64,000 nucleotides of DNA from Zygaena filipendulae (Eukaryota; Arthropoda; Insecta; Lepidoptera; Zygaenidae). The notes under the pieces are model-generated. The model was not told the DNA's origin and did not search any database. It worked only from the letters and a program-made list of their open reading frames with translations. This document shows, in pieces, positions 45,237-54,162 of the stretch. A program made the position numbers and the translations under genes. The stretch's first letter is position 1, and every line of letters starts with the position of its first letter. The DNA lies in assembly GCA_907165275.2 (NCBI GenBank), contig CAJRBF020000001.1, positions 620,001-684,000 on the forward strand. The letters run 5' to 3'.

Positions 45237-48200
45237 CAGTCATAACAAGACAGAAAACGCATTTAGTGCTATTTTCTTGAATCCGAAAAATGAGTTTTTA
45301 CATTCGGAGTGGTATATAGACTCGGGAGCAAGTTCACACATGGTTGTTGACAAATCTTGCCTGGAAAATGTTTCACTCAGCCATGAAGTGAAAAATATAG
45401 TGGTCGCAAACAAGGAAACAATACCCGTGTTGTGCGCAGGAAATACTAGAATAACAACGGTGGTTGACGACTCAGAGTTTGATATTTCCGTGAAAAATGT
45501 GTTGTGTACACCTAACCTTACCACCAATTTACTATCAGTAAGTCAGCTGATTCAGAATGGAAACAGTATCAGTTTTGAAGAAGATATCTGCTACATACGA
45601 AATCAACACAATGTACTGGTTGGTAAAGCAGAATTGGTGAATGGCGTTTATAGGTTATGCATCAAGTCAGAAAAGTTGTTTGTTGGTTCAGCGACAGCTG
45701 TGACTAGTGAGATGTGGCACAGAAGACTAGGACATATCAATAGTAATGACCTTAACATTATGACGAATGGTGTAGTACAAGGTATTAGTTATCCTGACAG
45801 AGCAGTGATTGATAAATCCAAGTGCAAAACTTGTTGTGAGGGCAAGCAAGCTAGGCTGCCTTTTTCTCACAAAGGTACCAGGAGTGAATCAGTGCTTGAG
45901 GTGGTACACGCTGATGTATGTGGACCCATGGAGCATCTCTCAATTGGATCATCACGGTATTTTTTGCTCTTTGTCGATGATTATAGTCGAATGGCATTTG
46001 TTCCTCAAAGCCAAAAGTGAAGTTTTCAAATACTTCAAGGAATTTAAGGCATTGGTAGAAAGACAGACTGGCCAGCAATTAAAAGTTTTAAGGACAGATA
46101 ACGGCGGCGAATTTTGCTCTTCAGAGATGAAAAGTTTTTTGCTAAAAGCTGGGATTGCACATCAAAAAACTAATCCATACACACCGGAGCAAAACGGCAT
46201 GTGCGAAAGAATGAATCGAACAGTGGTAGAGAGAGCTCGGTGCATGTTATTTGATGCTAATATGCCAAAAAAGTTTTGGGCGGAAGCAATTAACACTGCG
46301 GTGTATCTACGCAATAGGACAATAGCATCCGGTTTAACAAAGACACCATATGAACTTTGGACAGGCAGAAAGCCAGATATCAGCCATGTTCGAGTCTTTG
46401 GAAGCACTGCAATAATAATAATAATAATATAATAATAATATCATTTATTCATCTCCACAAATTAAGTACATGAAGAGTGTTATAATTAAGAAAAGTAGGA
46501 GATCTGGAGCCTAATCTAGGATAACCTGTATTATAGGTCTCCAGGACCCGAACTTAAAAACTATTATTAGTAGGTACAAAATATAAAATAAAAATAAACC
46601 GGGATAGAGACTTACAGTTCTAAGTATGAGCGTGTGCATGGATGAATTTGTGAGAGTGATAGTGTAAGTGTGTGTGATAGGGCGGCGTGCGTCTGGTGTG
46701 TTCCCAAAATAAAAACAGCAAAATGGGATAAAAAGGCAGAGAAACATATTCTTGTGGGATATGAAAATAATGTGAAGGGCTACAGGCTCTATAATCCCCA
46801 GACAAAGAAAATCATCACGAGTCGAGATGTCATCATCATGGAACATACTCCAAGTACCTCAAGCGGTAATAGAGGAAAAGGAGAATGATGATATAACAGA
46901 AACCGAACCGGAGAATGATTCTACATTTTCTACTTTGGAACTATTGGATGAGACATATGTGCCAGATGATAGTGAAAGCCCTGAAAGTTCGAGTCCTGAT
47001 GAATTTCACAATACACTTAGCGAATCAGAAATTCAAAACCTAACTAAGGAAGCTAGTGTTACTGGGAAACGACAGAGAAAACAACCGGATAGATATGGTT
47101 TTGGAAATATTTGTGTAGAAAGTGTTGGTGAAGAAAATCTAACATATGCGGACATCATGAATGGACCAGAACAAAAAGAGTGGTGTAGGGCTATGGAGGA
47201 TGAGCTGCAATCGTTTAGTGAGTGTGATGCATGGGAAGTAGTGGACAAACCAGACAATGGTACAGTGGTACAGTGTAAATGGGTATACAAGAAAAAACTT
47301 AATAGTGATAATACAGTGCGATACCGAGCGCGGTTAGTGGCAAAAGGATTTACACAAAAAGAAGGTGTGGATTTCAAGGAAAACTTTTCCCCAGTGTTAC
47401 GGTACTCTGTTTTAAAGTTATTATTTGCCTTGAGTGTAAAATTAGGCATGACGGTTACCCATTACGATGTTACAACTGCTTTCCTTAACGGTGATTTAGA
47501 GGAATCTGTATACATGCAGCCACCTCCGAACCTAGCTCTAAGAAATAAAGTTTTGAAGTTAAAAAAGGCTATTTATGGTCTGAAACAATCAGCACGAGCT
47601 TGGTACAAAAAGGTGGATGAATGTTTACAAGAGTTAAACTATACAAAATCACAGTATGAACCTAGCCTGTTTATAAAGTCATGTAATGAAAAGAAAACTT
47701 ATATAGCATTATTTGTTGACGATTTTTTTTGTATTTTCAACGTGCGTTACTGAAGTAACTAATGTAAAATATCAGCTAAGTGCTAGATTTAAATTAAAAG
47801 ATTTAGGTCCAGTGAGAAAATGCTTGGGAATGAGAGTAGAGGCCTATAAAAATAAATTAACCATTGATCAAGAGGAGTTCATTGATAGTTTGTTGATTAA
47901 ATTTGGTTTAGAAAACTGTAACGAAACATGTATGACTCCTATGGAAATCAATTTAAAATTAGATAAAAGCAAAAATTGTAATGAAAAGTATCCATATCAG
48001 CAATTAATTGGAAGTCTCATGTACCTGTCAGTACTTACACGGCCTGATATATCATTCAGTGTTAGTTTCTTGAGTCAATTCAATAATTGTTTTAATAAAG
48101 TACATTGGCAGCACGCTAAGAGAGTGTTGAAATACTTAAAAGCAACAAAGTCTTACCGTTTAACTTATACTAAGGATGATTTAGATGTAGTTGGTTATGT

Positions 48201-48441
48201 GGATGCGGACTGGGCCTCCAATACAGTTGACAGACATTCATATACTGGCTTTTGCTTCAAGCTTTCAGGAGCTGTAATTTCTCATGAGTGTCGAAAGCAA
48301 CAAACTGTTGCACTCTCAAGCACAGAGGCCGAATATATGGGAGTCTGTGAAGCTAGTAAAGAGGCTATTTTTCTTAAAAATGTGTTACTAGACTTAACTG
48401 GAAAAGATATTGGACCTATTGTTTTGTTCAATGACAATCAA
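45237..48441 (+). pseudogene. Copia-type pol (protease, integrase, RT, RNase H), broken
   Basis: In order: protease WYIDSGASSHM; integrase zinc region (MWHRRLGHIN..CKTCCEGK); core with HADVCGPM, LRTDNGGEFCS and an NGMCERMNRT glutamate; RT with FLNGDLEESVYMQPP and a LFVDD box; and RNase H with GYVDADWAS and ALSSTEAEYM. Breaks: a frame shift near 46000; a 280-bp insertion at about 46408-46690; a shift in a run of eight T at 47724-47731; and truncation inside RNase H at 48441 by a BEL/Pao LTR. No Copia LTR is visible on either side. Confidence 0.9.
46408..46690 (-). mobile_element. Short retroposon insertion in Copia pol
   Basis: The Copia frame breaks after VFGST at 46408 and resumes at about 46690 (VPKIKTAKWDKKAEK). 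The insert has an AATAAT-repeat tail on its left side, so read on the minus strand it ends in a simple ATT repeat, as LINE or SINE 3' tails do. A TATCATTTATTCAT word adjoins the tail. Probably a 5'-truncated LINE or a SINE; the family is unknown. Confidence 0.65.
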
Positions 48442-48601
48442 TGTTAGCCTAATTAAATGCTTTTCTGAGGATTCGCAAAATAAACACCTATTAAAGATAA
48501 ATCTGTATTAACGACTGACTTCTGACAAGTGACAATTTTATATATTTTTTCTAAAAGACACAAGTAGGTAGAAACTACATCTTTGATACATTGTTCAAAC
48601 A
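48442..48601 (-). mobile_element. BEL/Pao 3' LTR (about 160 bp)
   Basis: It runs TGTTAGCC to CAAACA on the plus strand. On the minus strand, pol ends at 48640, a purine-rich tract (AGGGTGGTGAGGAAGAACG.., then TTGGAGGGCGGAA) follows and TGTTTGAAC starts the LTR. The outer side abuts Copia RNase H exactly after a GACAATCAA stretch. This is short for the family, so the outer border is less sure than the inner. Confidence 0.65.
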
Positions 48602-48639
48602 TTCCGCCCTCCAAGAACTTCGTTCTTCCTCACCACCCT

Positions 48640-49365
48640 CTAAGGTATCCACGGATCTGTCTCTTGGTGTGTGGCCATGTCCTCCTTTGGCAAGGAAATC
48701 AGTTTGAATAAAGGGCGCTTCAAAGTTGTACCCTTACATTTTATCGTGACCACCCGCACATTGTCATCAGGTCCAGGGTGTAATTCGACTATTTTTGCTA
48801 ATAGCCATTTGGAAGGGGGCAAGTCCGTATCCTTTACTATTACCACATCCCCAATCCTTGGAGGTTGTAGTTCTGAACGCCACTTAGGACGTTGTTGCAT
48901 CGTGTGTAGAAATTCCTTTGACCATCTGTCCCAGAAATTTTTCATCATTCGCTGTATTTGTCTCCATCGCTGTAAAGGACTAATCCATTCAGCAGCGTCG
49001 TATTTTTCTGGTATGAGTACAGTGGGCTCTCCTACTAGGAAGTGAGCCGGGGTCAGTGGAGTCAAATCTTCCGGGTCATCATTCAATTGACATAGCGGCC
49101 GTGAATTAAGACATGCTTCAATTTGACAAAGAAGTGTGGACATTTCTTCAAACGTCAACGTTGAATTACCAATAACCTTCATCAGATGCCGCTTGACAGA
49201 TTTTATTCCTGCTTCCCAGAGTCCACCGAAGTTCGGTGCTCTTGGTGGGATGAAATGCCAGGTTGTGTGATCATTTGCTAATAATTCTGCCACCTCTTGC
49301 GTTGCGTCAATGGTTGATTTCTTGAACATGCCTTTCAATTCTCTGGCTCCACCCACGAAATTAGT
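48640..49365 (-). pseudogene. BEL/Pao integrase 3' half, cut by the Polinton
   Basis: The minus-strand frame enters from the Polinton border at TNFVGGARELKG, just downstream of the second catalytic aspartate, and continues with GGLWEAGIKSVKRHL (third catalytic residue region), LNSRPLC, TPAHFLVGEP and a C-terminal domain ending DPWIP-stop at 48640. The frame is intact over 240 codons. The upstream half is not in the window, as expected if it lies beyond the right end of the Polinton. The family differs from the Pao copy at 14440-16620. Confidence 0.9.
49360..49365. repeat. Predicted left target-site duplication of the Polinton
   Basis: ATTAGT directly precedes the AG terminus. Polintons duplicate 6 bp. 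The partner would be at the right end outside the window, so this is a prediction. Confidence 0.4.
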
Positions 49366-49640
49366 AGGTATATATTGTATGTTCTGGACCACTTCGTTCT
49401 TTCGCAATGAGCGAGCACGTGCTCGCTCGCGAAATCACTCCGATGGTCCAGACCATACAATATATACCAATCAAAATGATTCACTTGTCGGATCGATCAT
49501 GCAAAAACAATTATCGCTCGCAAAATCATTCCAGTGGTCCAGGCCCTGGACCACACAATCAAAAAGATTCATTTGTCGGATCGATCATTTGTCAGATCAA
49601 TTACAAAAGATTTATCTGTGGAATGATAATACAGCGAAAT
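49366..49640 (+). mobile_element. Left terminal inverted repeat of Polinton/adintovirus
   Basis: It starts AGGTATATATTGTATG. Positions 49367-49468 form a long imperfect palindrome: GGTATATATTGTATG / CATACAATATATACC outer arms, then TCTGGACCA / TGGTCCAGA, TTTCGC / GCGAAA and a perfect GAGCGAGCACGTGCTCGCTC core. Further in, GATTCACTTGTCGGATCGAT occurs at 49480 and again with one change at 49566, and GTGGTCCAGGCCCTGGACCAC (49533-49553) is a second palindrome. The outer 136 bp recur at 12783-12918 inverted. AG termini fit Polintons. Confidence 0.8.
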
Positions 49641-49740
49641 CCATACCATGAAACGATTAGACGTCTGGTAGTTCTCATGTTTTGACTTAAAAATAAATGT
49701 AACTAACGAAATAGCACACTACTGACTTGACACGTGCATC

Positions 49741-50427
49741 ATGAAGTTTGTTAAACAGTCACAATCGTTAAATATTGATAATGTTTTTGTCGAAGTAAAA
49801 AATACCATGTCACGTCATGGAAGTCTTCTACCTAGCACTGTACGATGCATCATTTGTGGACCGTCGAGCTGTGGGAAAACAAATTTGATGATTGGACTAC
49901 TTTTGCACGAAAACGGGTTACATTATCGAAATGTGTATGTTTATTCTAAAACATTACAACAACCAAAATATGTGTTTTTAGAAAAGGTTTTGGAACGAGT
50001 TCCAAATGTTTTATTTGAAAAGTATCGTGATAAAGATGAAGTTTTAAGTCTACAAGATGCTAAACCCTACTCCGTGATTGTATTTGACGACGTTGCATGT
50101 GAAAATCAAAATAACATACGAGATTACTTTGCAATGGGTAGACACAAATATATTGATTGTTTTTATCTCAACCAAACATATAGTAAAATCCCTAAACAGT
50201 TAGTGAGAGATAACGCGAATTTAATTATACTTTTTAAACAAGATGAAACCAATATGAAACATGTTTATGATGAGCACGTTAATACAGACATGACGTGGCG
50301 TCAATTTCGCGAACTGTGTTCAAAGATTTGGATCAATCCTTACAATTATTTGGTTATAAACAAGGATTGTACTAAAAATAATGGTTGCTATAGAAACAAA
50401 TTAGACACTTTTGTGGTGTTCGACTAA
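49741..50427 (+). CDS. Genome-packaging ATPase (FtsK/HerA, A32-like)
   Basis: A 228-aa frame with ATG at 49741, the first gene after the terminal repeat. Walker A is GPSSCGKTN (residues 40-48) and Walker B is SVIVFDDV (111-118). An NQTYSKIP motif and polar segments follow as in A32-like packaging ATPases of Polintons, adintoviruses and large DNA viruses, which drive genome DNA into the capsid. The size is normal for the family and there is no break. The upstream region has ATAAAT-type AT-rich sequence but no clear TATA box. Confidence 0.92.
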   Translation: MKFVKQSQSLNIDNVFVEVKNTMSRHGSLLPSTVRCIICGPSSCGKTNLMIGLLLHENGLHYRNVYVYSKTLQQPKYVFLEKVLERVPNVLFEKYRDKDEVLSLQDAKPYSVIVFDDVACENQNNIRDYFAMGRHKYIDCFYLNQTYSKIPKQLVRDNANLIILFKQDETNMKHVYDEHVNTDMTWRQFRELCSKIWINPYNYLVINKDCTKNNGCYRNKLDTFVVFD

Positions 50428-50522
50428 CAAAGAACATAAATAATACCTTTAAATAGAGGAACGCATGTTTTAAACTTCATTCGTTATCGGATGCTAAATC
50501 ATTAACGACTCGTCCGGTTATA

Positions 50523-51398
50523 ATGGAAAAATCATTAAAAAGACGAATTGTTGATGCTGCAGAAGCAGTTAAGAAAAAGGTGCGAAAAATGAGAAATGTC
50601 GAAATTGAAAATAAACGTGCATTGGAAACCGTGTTCAAGCCGGTCACAGAACCTCTTGCTCAATTTACGAAAGCTAATGAAAAAGCAACAAAACAAAAGC
50701 TGATTGAAAAATCTGAAGGCAACACCAACCATAACACCGGTACTGTTAAAGACACCAAGGATGAGAGCAGTGATAATTATTATACAGATAATTCAGAATC
50801 TGATTTAGACACAGACCCCTCAGTTTCATCCGTTATTGATACAACTCTCGATGATAAAAATACCTCGTCATGGTCTGTGTCTTCAGAGGCGTTAGATGAT
50901 GTTGTATTTGGTGTTAGATCAGAAAAAGGAAAACTTATGTTAGGTTCATCTCCTATAACGATCGGTGATCGATTTATATCTGTAGCTGGACATAAGTACG
51001 CTACCACTCCTGGCTTAAAACAATTGTTGCTTAAAAAAGATATCGATTTAAAATTAATTACGGATAGCGACATGAAAAATTACAAAACTATGTTAATGAA
51101 CACAAACGCTCACCGTCGAGATTACGATTCAAAAAAACCCATCAAAAGTAATAAAGGACAAAAATACGTACAAATCATTAGACCTCTGTTTAATATAAAA
51201 CAAACGAAAGGAGAAGGCTTACCGTCAATGAAAAAAATACGAAACGATGTCGACTTAGTATACTGGGACGATCCTAATGAATTGGTGGAACGATTAAAAC
51301 TATTGATAGCATCACGAGAAGCTGGTAACACCGGAGTTGACAATGAAATCATTTCCATCATAGAAGAATTGCGTGAAAGTGGACTAATTAATGCCTAA
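50523..51398 (+). CDS. Conserved Polinton/adintovirus protein of unknown function (291 aa)
   Basis: The N-terminal 50 residues are basic and likely helical (KRRIVDAAEAVKKKVRKM). Residues about 85-125 are acidic and Ser-rich, probably disordered. The C-terminal half has strongly constrained-looking blocks: VFGVRSEKGKLMLG, TPGLKQLLLKKD, TNAHRRDY, and YWDDPNELVERLKLLIASRE near the end. I recall the same C-terminal pattern in many insect element proteins beside the ATPase, without a known role. Position between ATPase and fibre-like gene suggests a virion or assembly protein. Confidence 0.75.
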   Translation: MEKSLKRRIVDAAEAVKKKVRKMRNVEIENKRALETVFKPVTEPLAQFTKANEKATKQKLIEKSEGNTNHNTGTVKDTKDESSDNYYTDNSESDLDTDPSVSSVIDTTLDDKNTSSWSVSSEALDDVVFGVRSEKGKLMLGSSPITIGDRFISVAGHKYATTPGLKQLLLKKDIDLKLITDSDMKNYKTMLMNTNAHRRDYDSKKPIKSNKGQKYVQIIRPLFNIKQTKGEGLPSMKKIRNDVDLVYWDDPNELVERLKLLIASREAGNTGVDNEIISIIEELRESGLINA

Positions 51399-51478
51399 AT
51401 AAAATAAATATGTGCATTACTAACGATTAGTTTCATTTTATATTTAGCCTCCCTAAGTAGCAGGTCATACCTTAAAAT

Positions 51479-52069
51479 ATGAGTATAGACAAATTTGGTC
51501 ATCATATTCATAAAAGAATACGTTTGTCAGATTTTACATTTAATGACAAGGTGTTAATGAAATCTGAAAATGGTGATTATGATCTAAAAACAGCTAGACT
51601 AAGAGGCATCAAATTTCCTATAGAAGCATACGATGCGGTTAATAAAGAGTATGTCGATCAATTACATGATATGATTATAAAAGAATTCAATAACCTTGTT
51701 GAAAATATGCGTTCACAAATTATAATTGACATTACAAATACCGTTACATCTACTTTAAAAGCATACAATGCTTTGTTGAGATCTCATAATGGAGATTATG
51801 ATTTACAAACAGCTAGACTGAGAGGCATCAAACATCCAGTAGAAGCAGATGATGCTGTTAACAAGGAGTATGTAGACCAACTAAACACCAAGATGTTTAA
51901 AGAATTCAATGGCCTTATTGACAGCTTACGTTCTCAAATTGATGAGTCTACTTTAAAAGCAACGTCTTTAGGGTTAGTAAATCAGTTGGAAGAGAAACTT
52001 AACAAGAACGGGGTGGACAACGAGATTCAAAGTGCATTACAAAATGACAAAACAGGAAGTAGTCAATGA
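51479..52069 (+). CDS. Fibre-like repeat protein (196 aa)
   Basis: ATG at 51479. Two internal repeats of about 50 residues (31-81 and 103-153) each contain NGDYDL-x-TARLRGIK, P-x-EA-x-DAVNKEYVDQL and a KEFN..L...RSQI tail. The RLRGI..P...DAVNKEYVD pattern is also found in phage tail-fibre and other trimeric fibre proteins, so I infer a virion fibre or attachment role. The stretches between repeats look like coiled coil. The last 26 nt overlap the integrase start. Which host molecule, if any, it binds is unknown. Confidence 0.6.
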   Translation: MSIDKFGHHIHKRIRLSDFTFNDKVLMKSENGDYDLKTARLRGIKFPIEAYDAVNKEYVDQLHDMIIKEFNNLVENMRSQIIIDITNTVTSTLKAYNALLRSHNGDYDLQTARLRGIKHPVEADDAVNKEYVDQLNTKMFKEFNGLIDSLRSQIDESTLKATSLGLVNQLEEKLNKNGVDNEIQSALQNDKTGSSQ

Positions 52070-52979
52070 AATCCACAAAGCCGCTCGAAAAAACTTTACA
52101 AGACGTCCTGTTTTTCTTAAAGGAATCGATGATTTGTGGCAAGCCGATTTGATAGATATGCAATCTCTTCGAAAATATAACAACAACAATAAATATATCC
52201 TTATAGTAATAGATTGCTTTACAAAGTATGCCTGGGCTGAACCGTTGAAATCAAAGAAAAAACTTGATGTAACTCAAGCTTTTAAACATATTTTAATCCG
52301 AAGCCAAAGAAGGCCGTACAATTTGCAAACCGATATGGGGAACGAGTTCTACAACGATTCGTTTCAAAAGCTTATGAAGACGAATAAAATTACCCATTAT
52401 TCGACGTTTTCTATAAAAAAAGCTTCAATTGTTGAACGTCTTATCAAAACTATAAAGCAAAGACTGTTCAAACACTTTAGTCTGATTGGGAGTTATAAAT
52501 GGTCTGACAAAACTTTGAATAATATTATGCAGTCTTATAACACCACAAAACATCGTACCACTGGTTTTAAGCCTGCAGAAATTAATAAAACTATAGAACC
52601 AGACGTAAAAAGAAATATTAATAAATTACACTCTTTTCCATCTGTACCACAAAAATCTAAATTTAAGGCTGGGGATTGCGTTCGTATTAGTAAATACAAA
52701 AATTGTTTTGAAAAGGGATATACTCCTAATTGGTCTACAGAATTATTTACTGTAAAGAAAGTAAATAATACCATTCCACAAACGTACCACATTGAAGATC
52801 AACGTAAGCAGCCTATTTTAGGAAGTTTTTATGAACAAGAACTGCAGAAGACTAACTATCCTAATGTGTATTTAATAGAAAAAGTGTTGAAAAAGAAAGG
52901 GAGTAAGATATTCGTTAAATGGTTAGGGTTACCTCCTGATGAAAACAGCTGGATTGATAAATCTACATTGTTAAGTTAA
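52044..52979 (+). CDS. Retroviral-type integrase with chromodomain (311 aa)
   Basis: The ATG at 52044 is the first in this frame and overlaps the preceding gene by 26 nt; a GTG at 52032 is not used as a start in eukaryotes. The DDE core has D35 in LWQADLIDM, D97 in LQTDMGNEF and E131 in SIVERLIKTIK. A C-terminal chromodomain (YLIEKVLKKK..IFVKWLGLPPDENSWID) occupies about residues 271-308. Polinton and adintovirus integrases carry this domain and join the element ends to target DNA with a 6-bp duplication. The gene is intact. The chromodomain may direct insertion to heterochromatin, consistent with the nested-repeat target here. Confidence 0.93.
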   Translation: MTKQEVVNEIHKAARKNFTRRPVFLKGIDDLWQADLIDMQSLRKYNNNNKYILIVIDCFTKYAWAEPLKSKKKLDVTQAFKHILIRSQRRPYNLQTDMGNEFYNDSFQKLMKTNKITHYSTFSIKKASIVERLIKTIKQRLFKHFSLIGSYKWSDKTLNNIMQSYNTTKHRTTGFKPAEINKTIEPDVKRNINKLHSFPSVPQKSKFKAGDCVRISKYKNCFEKGYTPNWSTELFTVKKVNNTIPQTYHIEDQRKQPILGSFYEQELQKTNYPNVYLIEKVLKKKGSKIFVKWLGLPPDENSWIDKSTLLS

Positions 52980-52984
52980 GAAGA

Positions 52985-53020
52985 TATAAAACTATAAACA
53001 GTATCGTTACTTTAGTCATT
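52985..53020 (+). promoter_or_regulatory. Candidate promoter before the PLA2/pX gene
   Basis: TATAAAAC at 52985 is followed 26 bp later by TTTAGTCATT (53011-53020), about 13 bp before the ATG. A TATAAAAC followed by TTTTAGTCAT also precedes the penton gene (54122-54150). TATA to initiator spacing of about 20-27 bp suits an RNA polymerase II core promoter. Inference from two examples. Confidence 0.4.
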
Positions 53021-53032
53021 TTAATACGAGTC

Positions 53033-53761
53033 ATGCATGGTGGTGGACTCGTTAACAATTTAATAAATAACTTACCTTTTGAGATTCATATACCTGGGTA
53101 TAATTACTGTGGACCAGGAACAAAACTTCAGAAACGTTTACAAAGAGGTGATCGCGGGGTTAACAAGTTGGACGAAGCCTGCATGCACCACGATATCGCC
53201 TACGCCAATAACACAGATTTACCTAATCGTCACAAAGCGGATTTACAATTGTTAGACATGGCTAAAAAGAGGTTAGAAGCAAAGGATGCAGGGAAAGGTG
53301 AAAAATTGGTCTCATGGCTGGTTAGTAAAGCGATGAAAGCTAAAGTAAAATCGGGTTGGGGAGTTAAATCATTCAAACATTTTGTCACGAAAATTCGTTC
53401 ACATGTTAAAAAGCTAAAACCAAAAAACCGTAAAACGCTGATAAACCTGTCTTATGCAGCTGCTAAAAGAATGATTCCGCTAGCTCGTCAAATCAAATTA
53501 CCTCGAGTGATACCAATACCAAAAACCGGAGGAATATTACCACTTATCCCAATATTTGCGGGTTTATCAGCTCTAGGCGCTCTGGCGGGAGGAGCGTCTG
53601 GAATTGCAAAAACTGTGAATGATTATAAATCTGCTCAAAAGAATTTGCAGGAGACAGAGCGTCATAATAAAACCATGGAGGCTATAGCACTGGGAAAAGG
53701 CTTATACATAAAGCCTTACAAAAGTGGGAAAGGTTTATACATAAAAGCTTCAAAAAACTAA
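53033..53761 (+). CDS. Minor capsid protein: phospholipase A2 plus adenovirus pX-like region (242 aa)
   Basis: ATG at 53033. Residues 23-29 (YNYCGPG) are a calcium-loop motif and residues 47-58 (DEACMHHDIAYA) hold the His-Asp catalytic pair of secreted and parvoviral-type phospholipase A2. A long basic middle (about 65-160) and a hydrophobic glycine-rich segment (166-192) resemble the pX/pVI-type core or membrane-active proteins of Polintons and adenoviruses. The C-terminus repeats KGLYIK twice. Parvoviral PLA2 acts in endosome escape; the same role here is inferred. The stop is read directly after an A AAA AAC heptamer and the protease frame follows at -1. Confidence 0.88.
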   Translation: MHGGGLVNNLINNLPFEIHIPGYNYCGPGTKLQKRLQRGDRGVNKLDEACMHHDIAYANNTDLPNRHKADLQLLDMAKKRLEAKDAGKGEKLVSWLVSKAMKAKVKSGWGVKSFKHFVTKIRSHVKKLKPKNRKTLINLSYAAAKRMIPLARQIKLPRVIPIPKTGGILPLIPIFAGLSALGALAGGASGIAKTVNDYKSAQKNLQETERHNKTMEAIALGKGLYIKPYKSGKGLYIKASKN

Positions 53762-54126
53762 CTACGCTACCTAATCGTGCTTTGACAAATGTAGACATTT
53801 TGAAGTACGCTGCAAATATTCCGCATTTCCGAGGTGTTTACATGAAAGATGAATTACCCAGAAGTCCGAGGAAGATTGAATGTGGTATTGTTAACCTAGA
53901 TGATTCGAAGAATGAGGGAACACATTGGGTAGCATATGCAAAACGAAATAATTATTGTGAATACTTTGATAGTTATGGTGATTTGAAACCGCCATTTGAA
54001 TTAGTGAAGTATTTAAAAAATATGAACATTTTTTATAATTATACAAGATACCAAAAATTTAACACTGTTAATTGTGGTCATTTATGTTTAAAATATTTAT
54101 GGAAATTTTGGAATAAAAAAGTATAA
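53671..54126 (+). CDS. Adenain-like maturation protease, entered by likely -1 frameshift
   Basis: The conserved protease part runs from about 53764 to TAA at 54124-54126. Catalytic His lies in EGTHWVAY, Asp in EYFDSYGDLKPP and Cys in NCGHLCLKYL, the order of adenovirus-type cysteine proteases, which cut capsid precursors. The frame is open from 53671 (after a TAA) but has no ATG until 53842, which would remove the conserved N-terminal part (LTNVDILKYA). The -1 frame is entered at the A AAA AAC site at 53752-53758, so the natural product is probably a PLA2/pX-protease fusion made by programmed frameshifting. A single-base lesion in a formerly fused frame, or a spliced form, are alternatives. 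Confidence 0.75.
   Translation, partial: NHGGYSTGKRLIHKALQKWERFIHKSFKKLTTLPNRALTNVDILKYAANIPHFRGVYMKDELPRSPRKIECGIVNLDDSKNEGTHWVAYAKRNNYCEYFDSYGDLKPPFELVKYLKNMNIFYNYTRYQKFNTVNCGHLCLKYLWKFWNKKV
53752..53761 (+). promoter_or_regulatory. Slippery heptamer A AAA AAC followed by stop UAA
   Basis: In the zero frame the codons are TCA AAA AAC TAA, so the heptamer is phased as X XXY YYZ, the canonical -1 frameshift site also used by some retroviruses. Slipping one base back enters the protease frame with no stop. Downstream structure is weak: I see only a small stem AAATG-TAGA-CATTT about 28 nt on. Confidence 0.6.
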
Positions 54127-54150
54127 AACATTAAATTTTGTTTTAGTCAT
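54122..54150 (+). promoter_or_regulatory. Candidate promoter before the penton gene
   Basis: TATAAAAC at 54122 overlaps the end of the protease gene, and TTTTAGTCAT at 54141-54150 sits 13 bp before the ATG. Same arrangement as 52985-53020. Confidence 0.4.
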
Positions 54151-54162
54151 GTCATTTGCAAA

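Noticed and set aside
49310..49685. Plus-strand frames of 92 and 113 aa across the Polinton end
   Set aside because: They translate the terminal repeat and its palindromes; the same residues appear at 12726-13004 only because the terminal repeat is shared.
53782..54126. Protease gene starting at 53782
   Set aside because: That codon is TTG, not ATG; the conserved part already begins upstream in the same frame, so a frameshift entry fits better.
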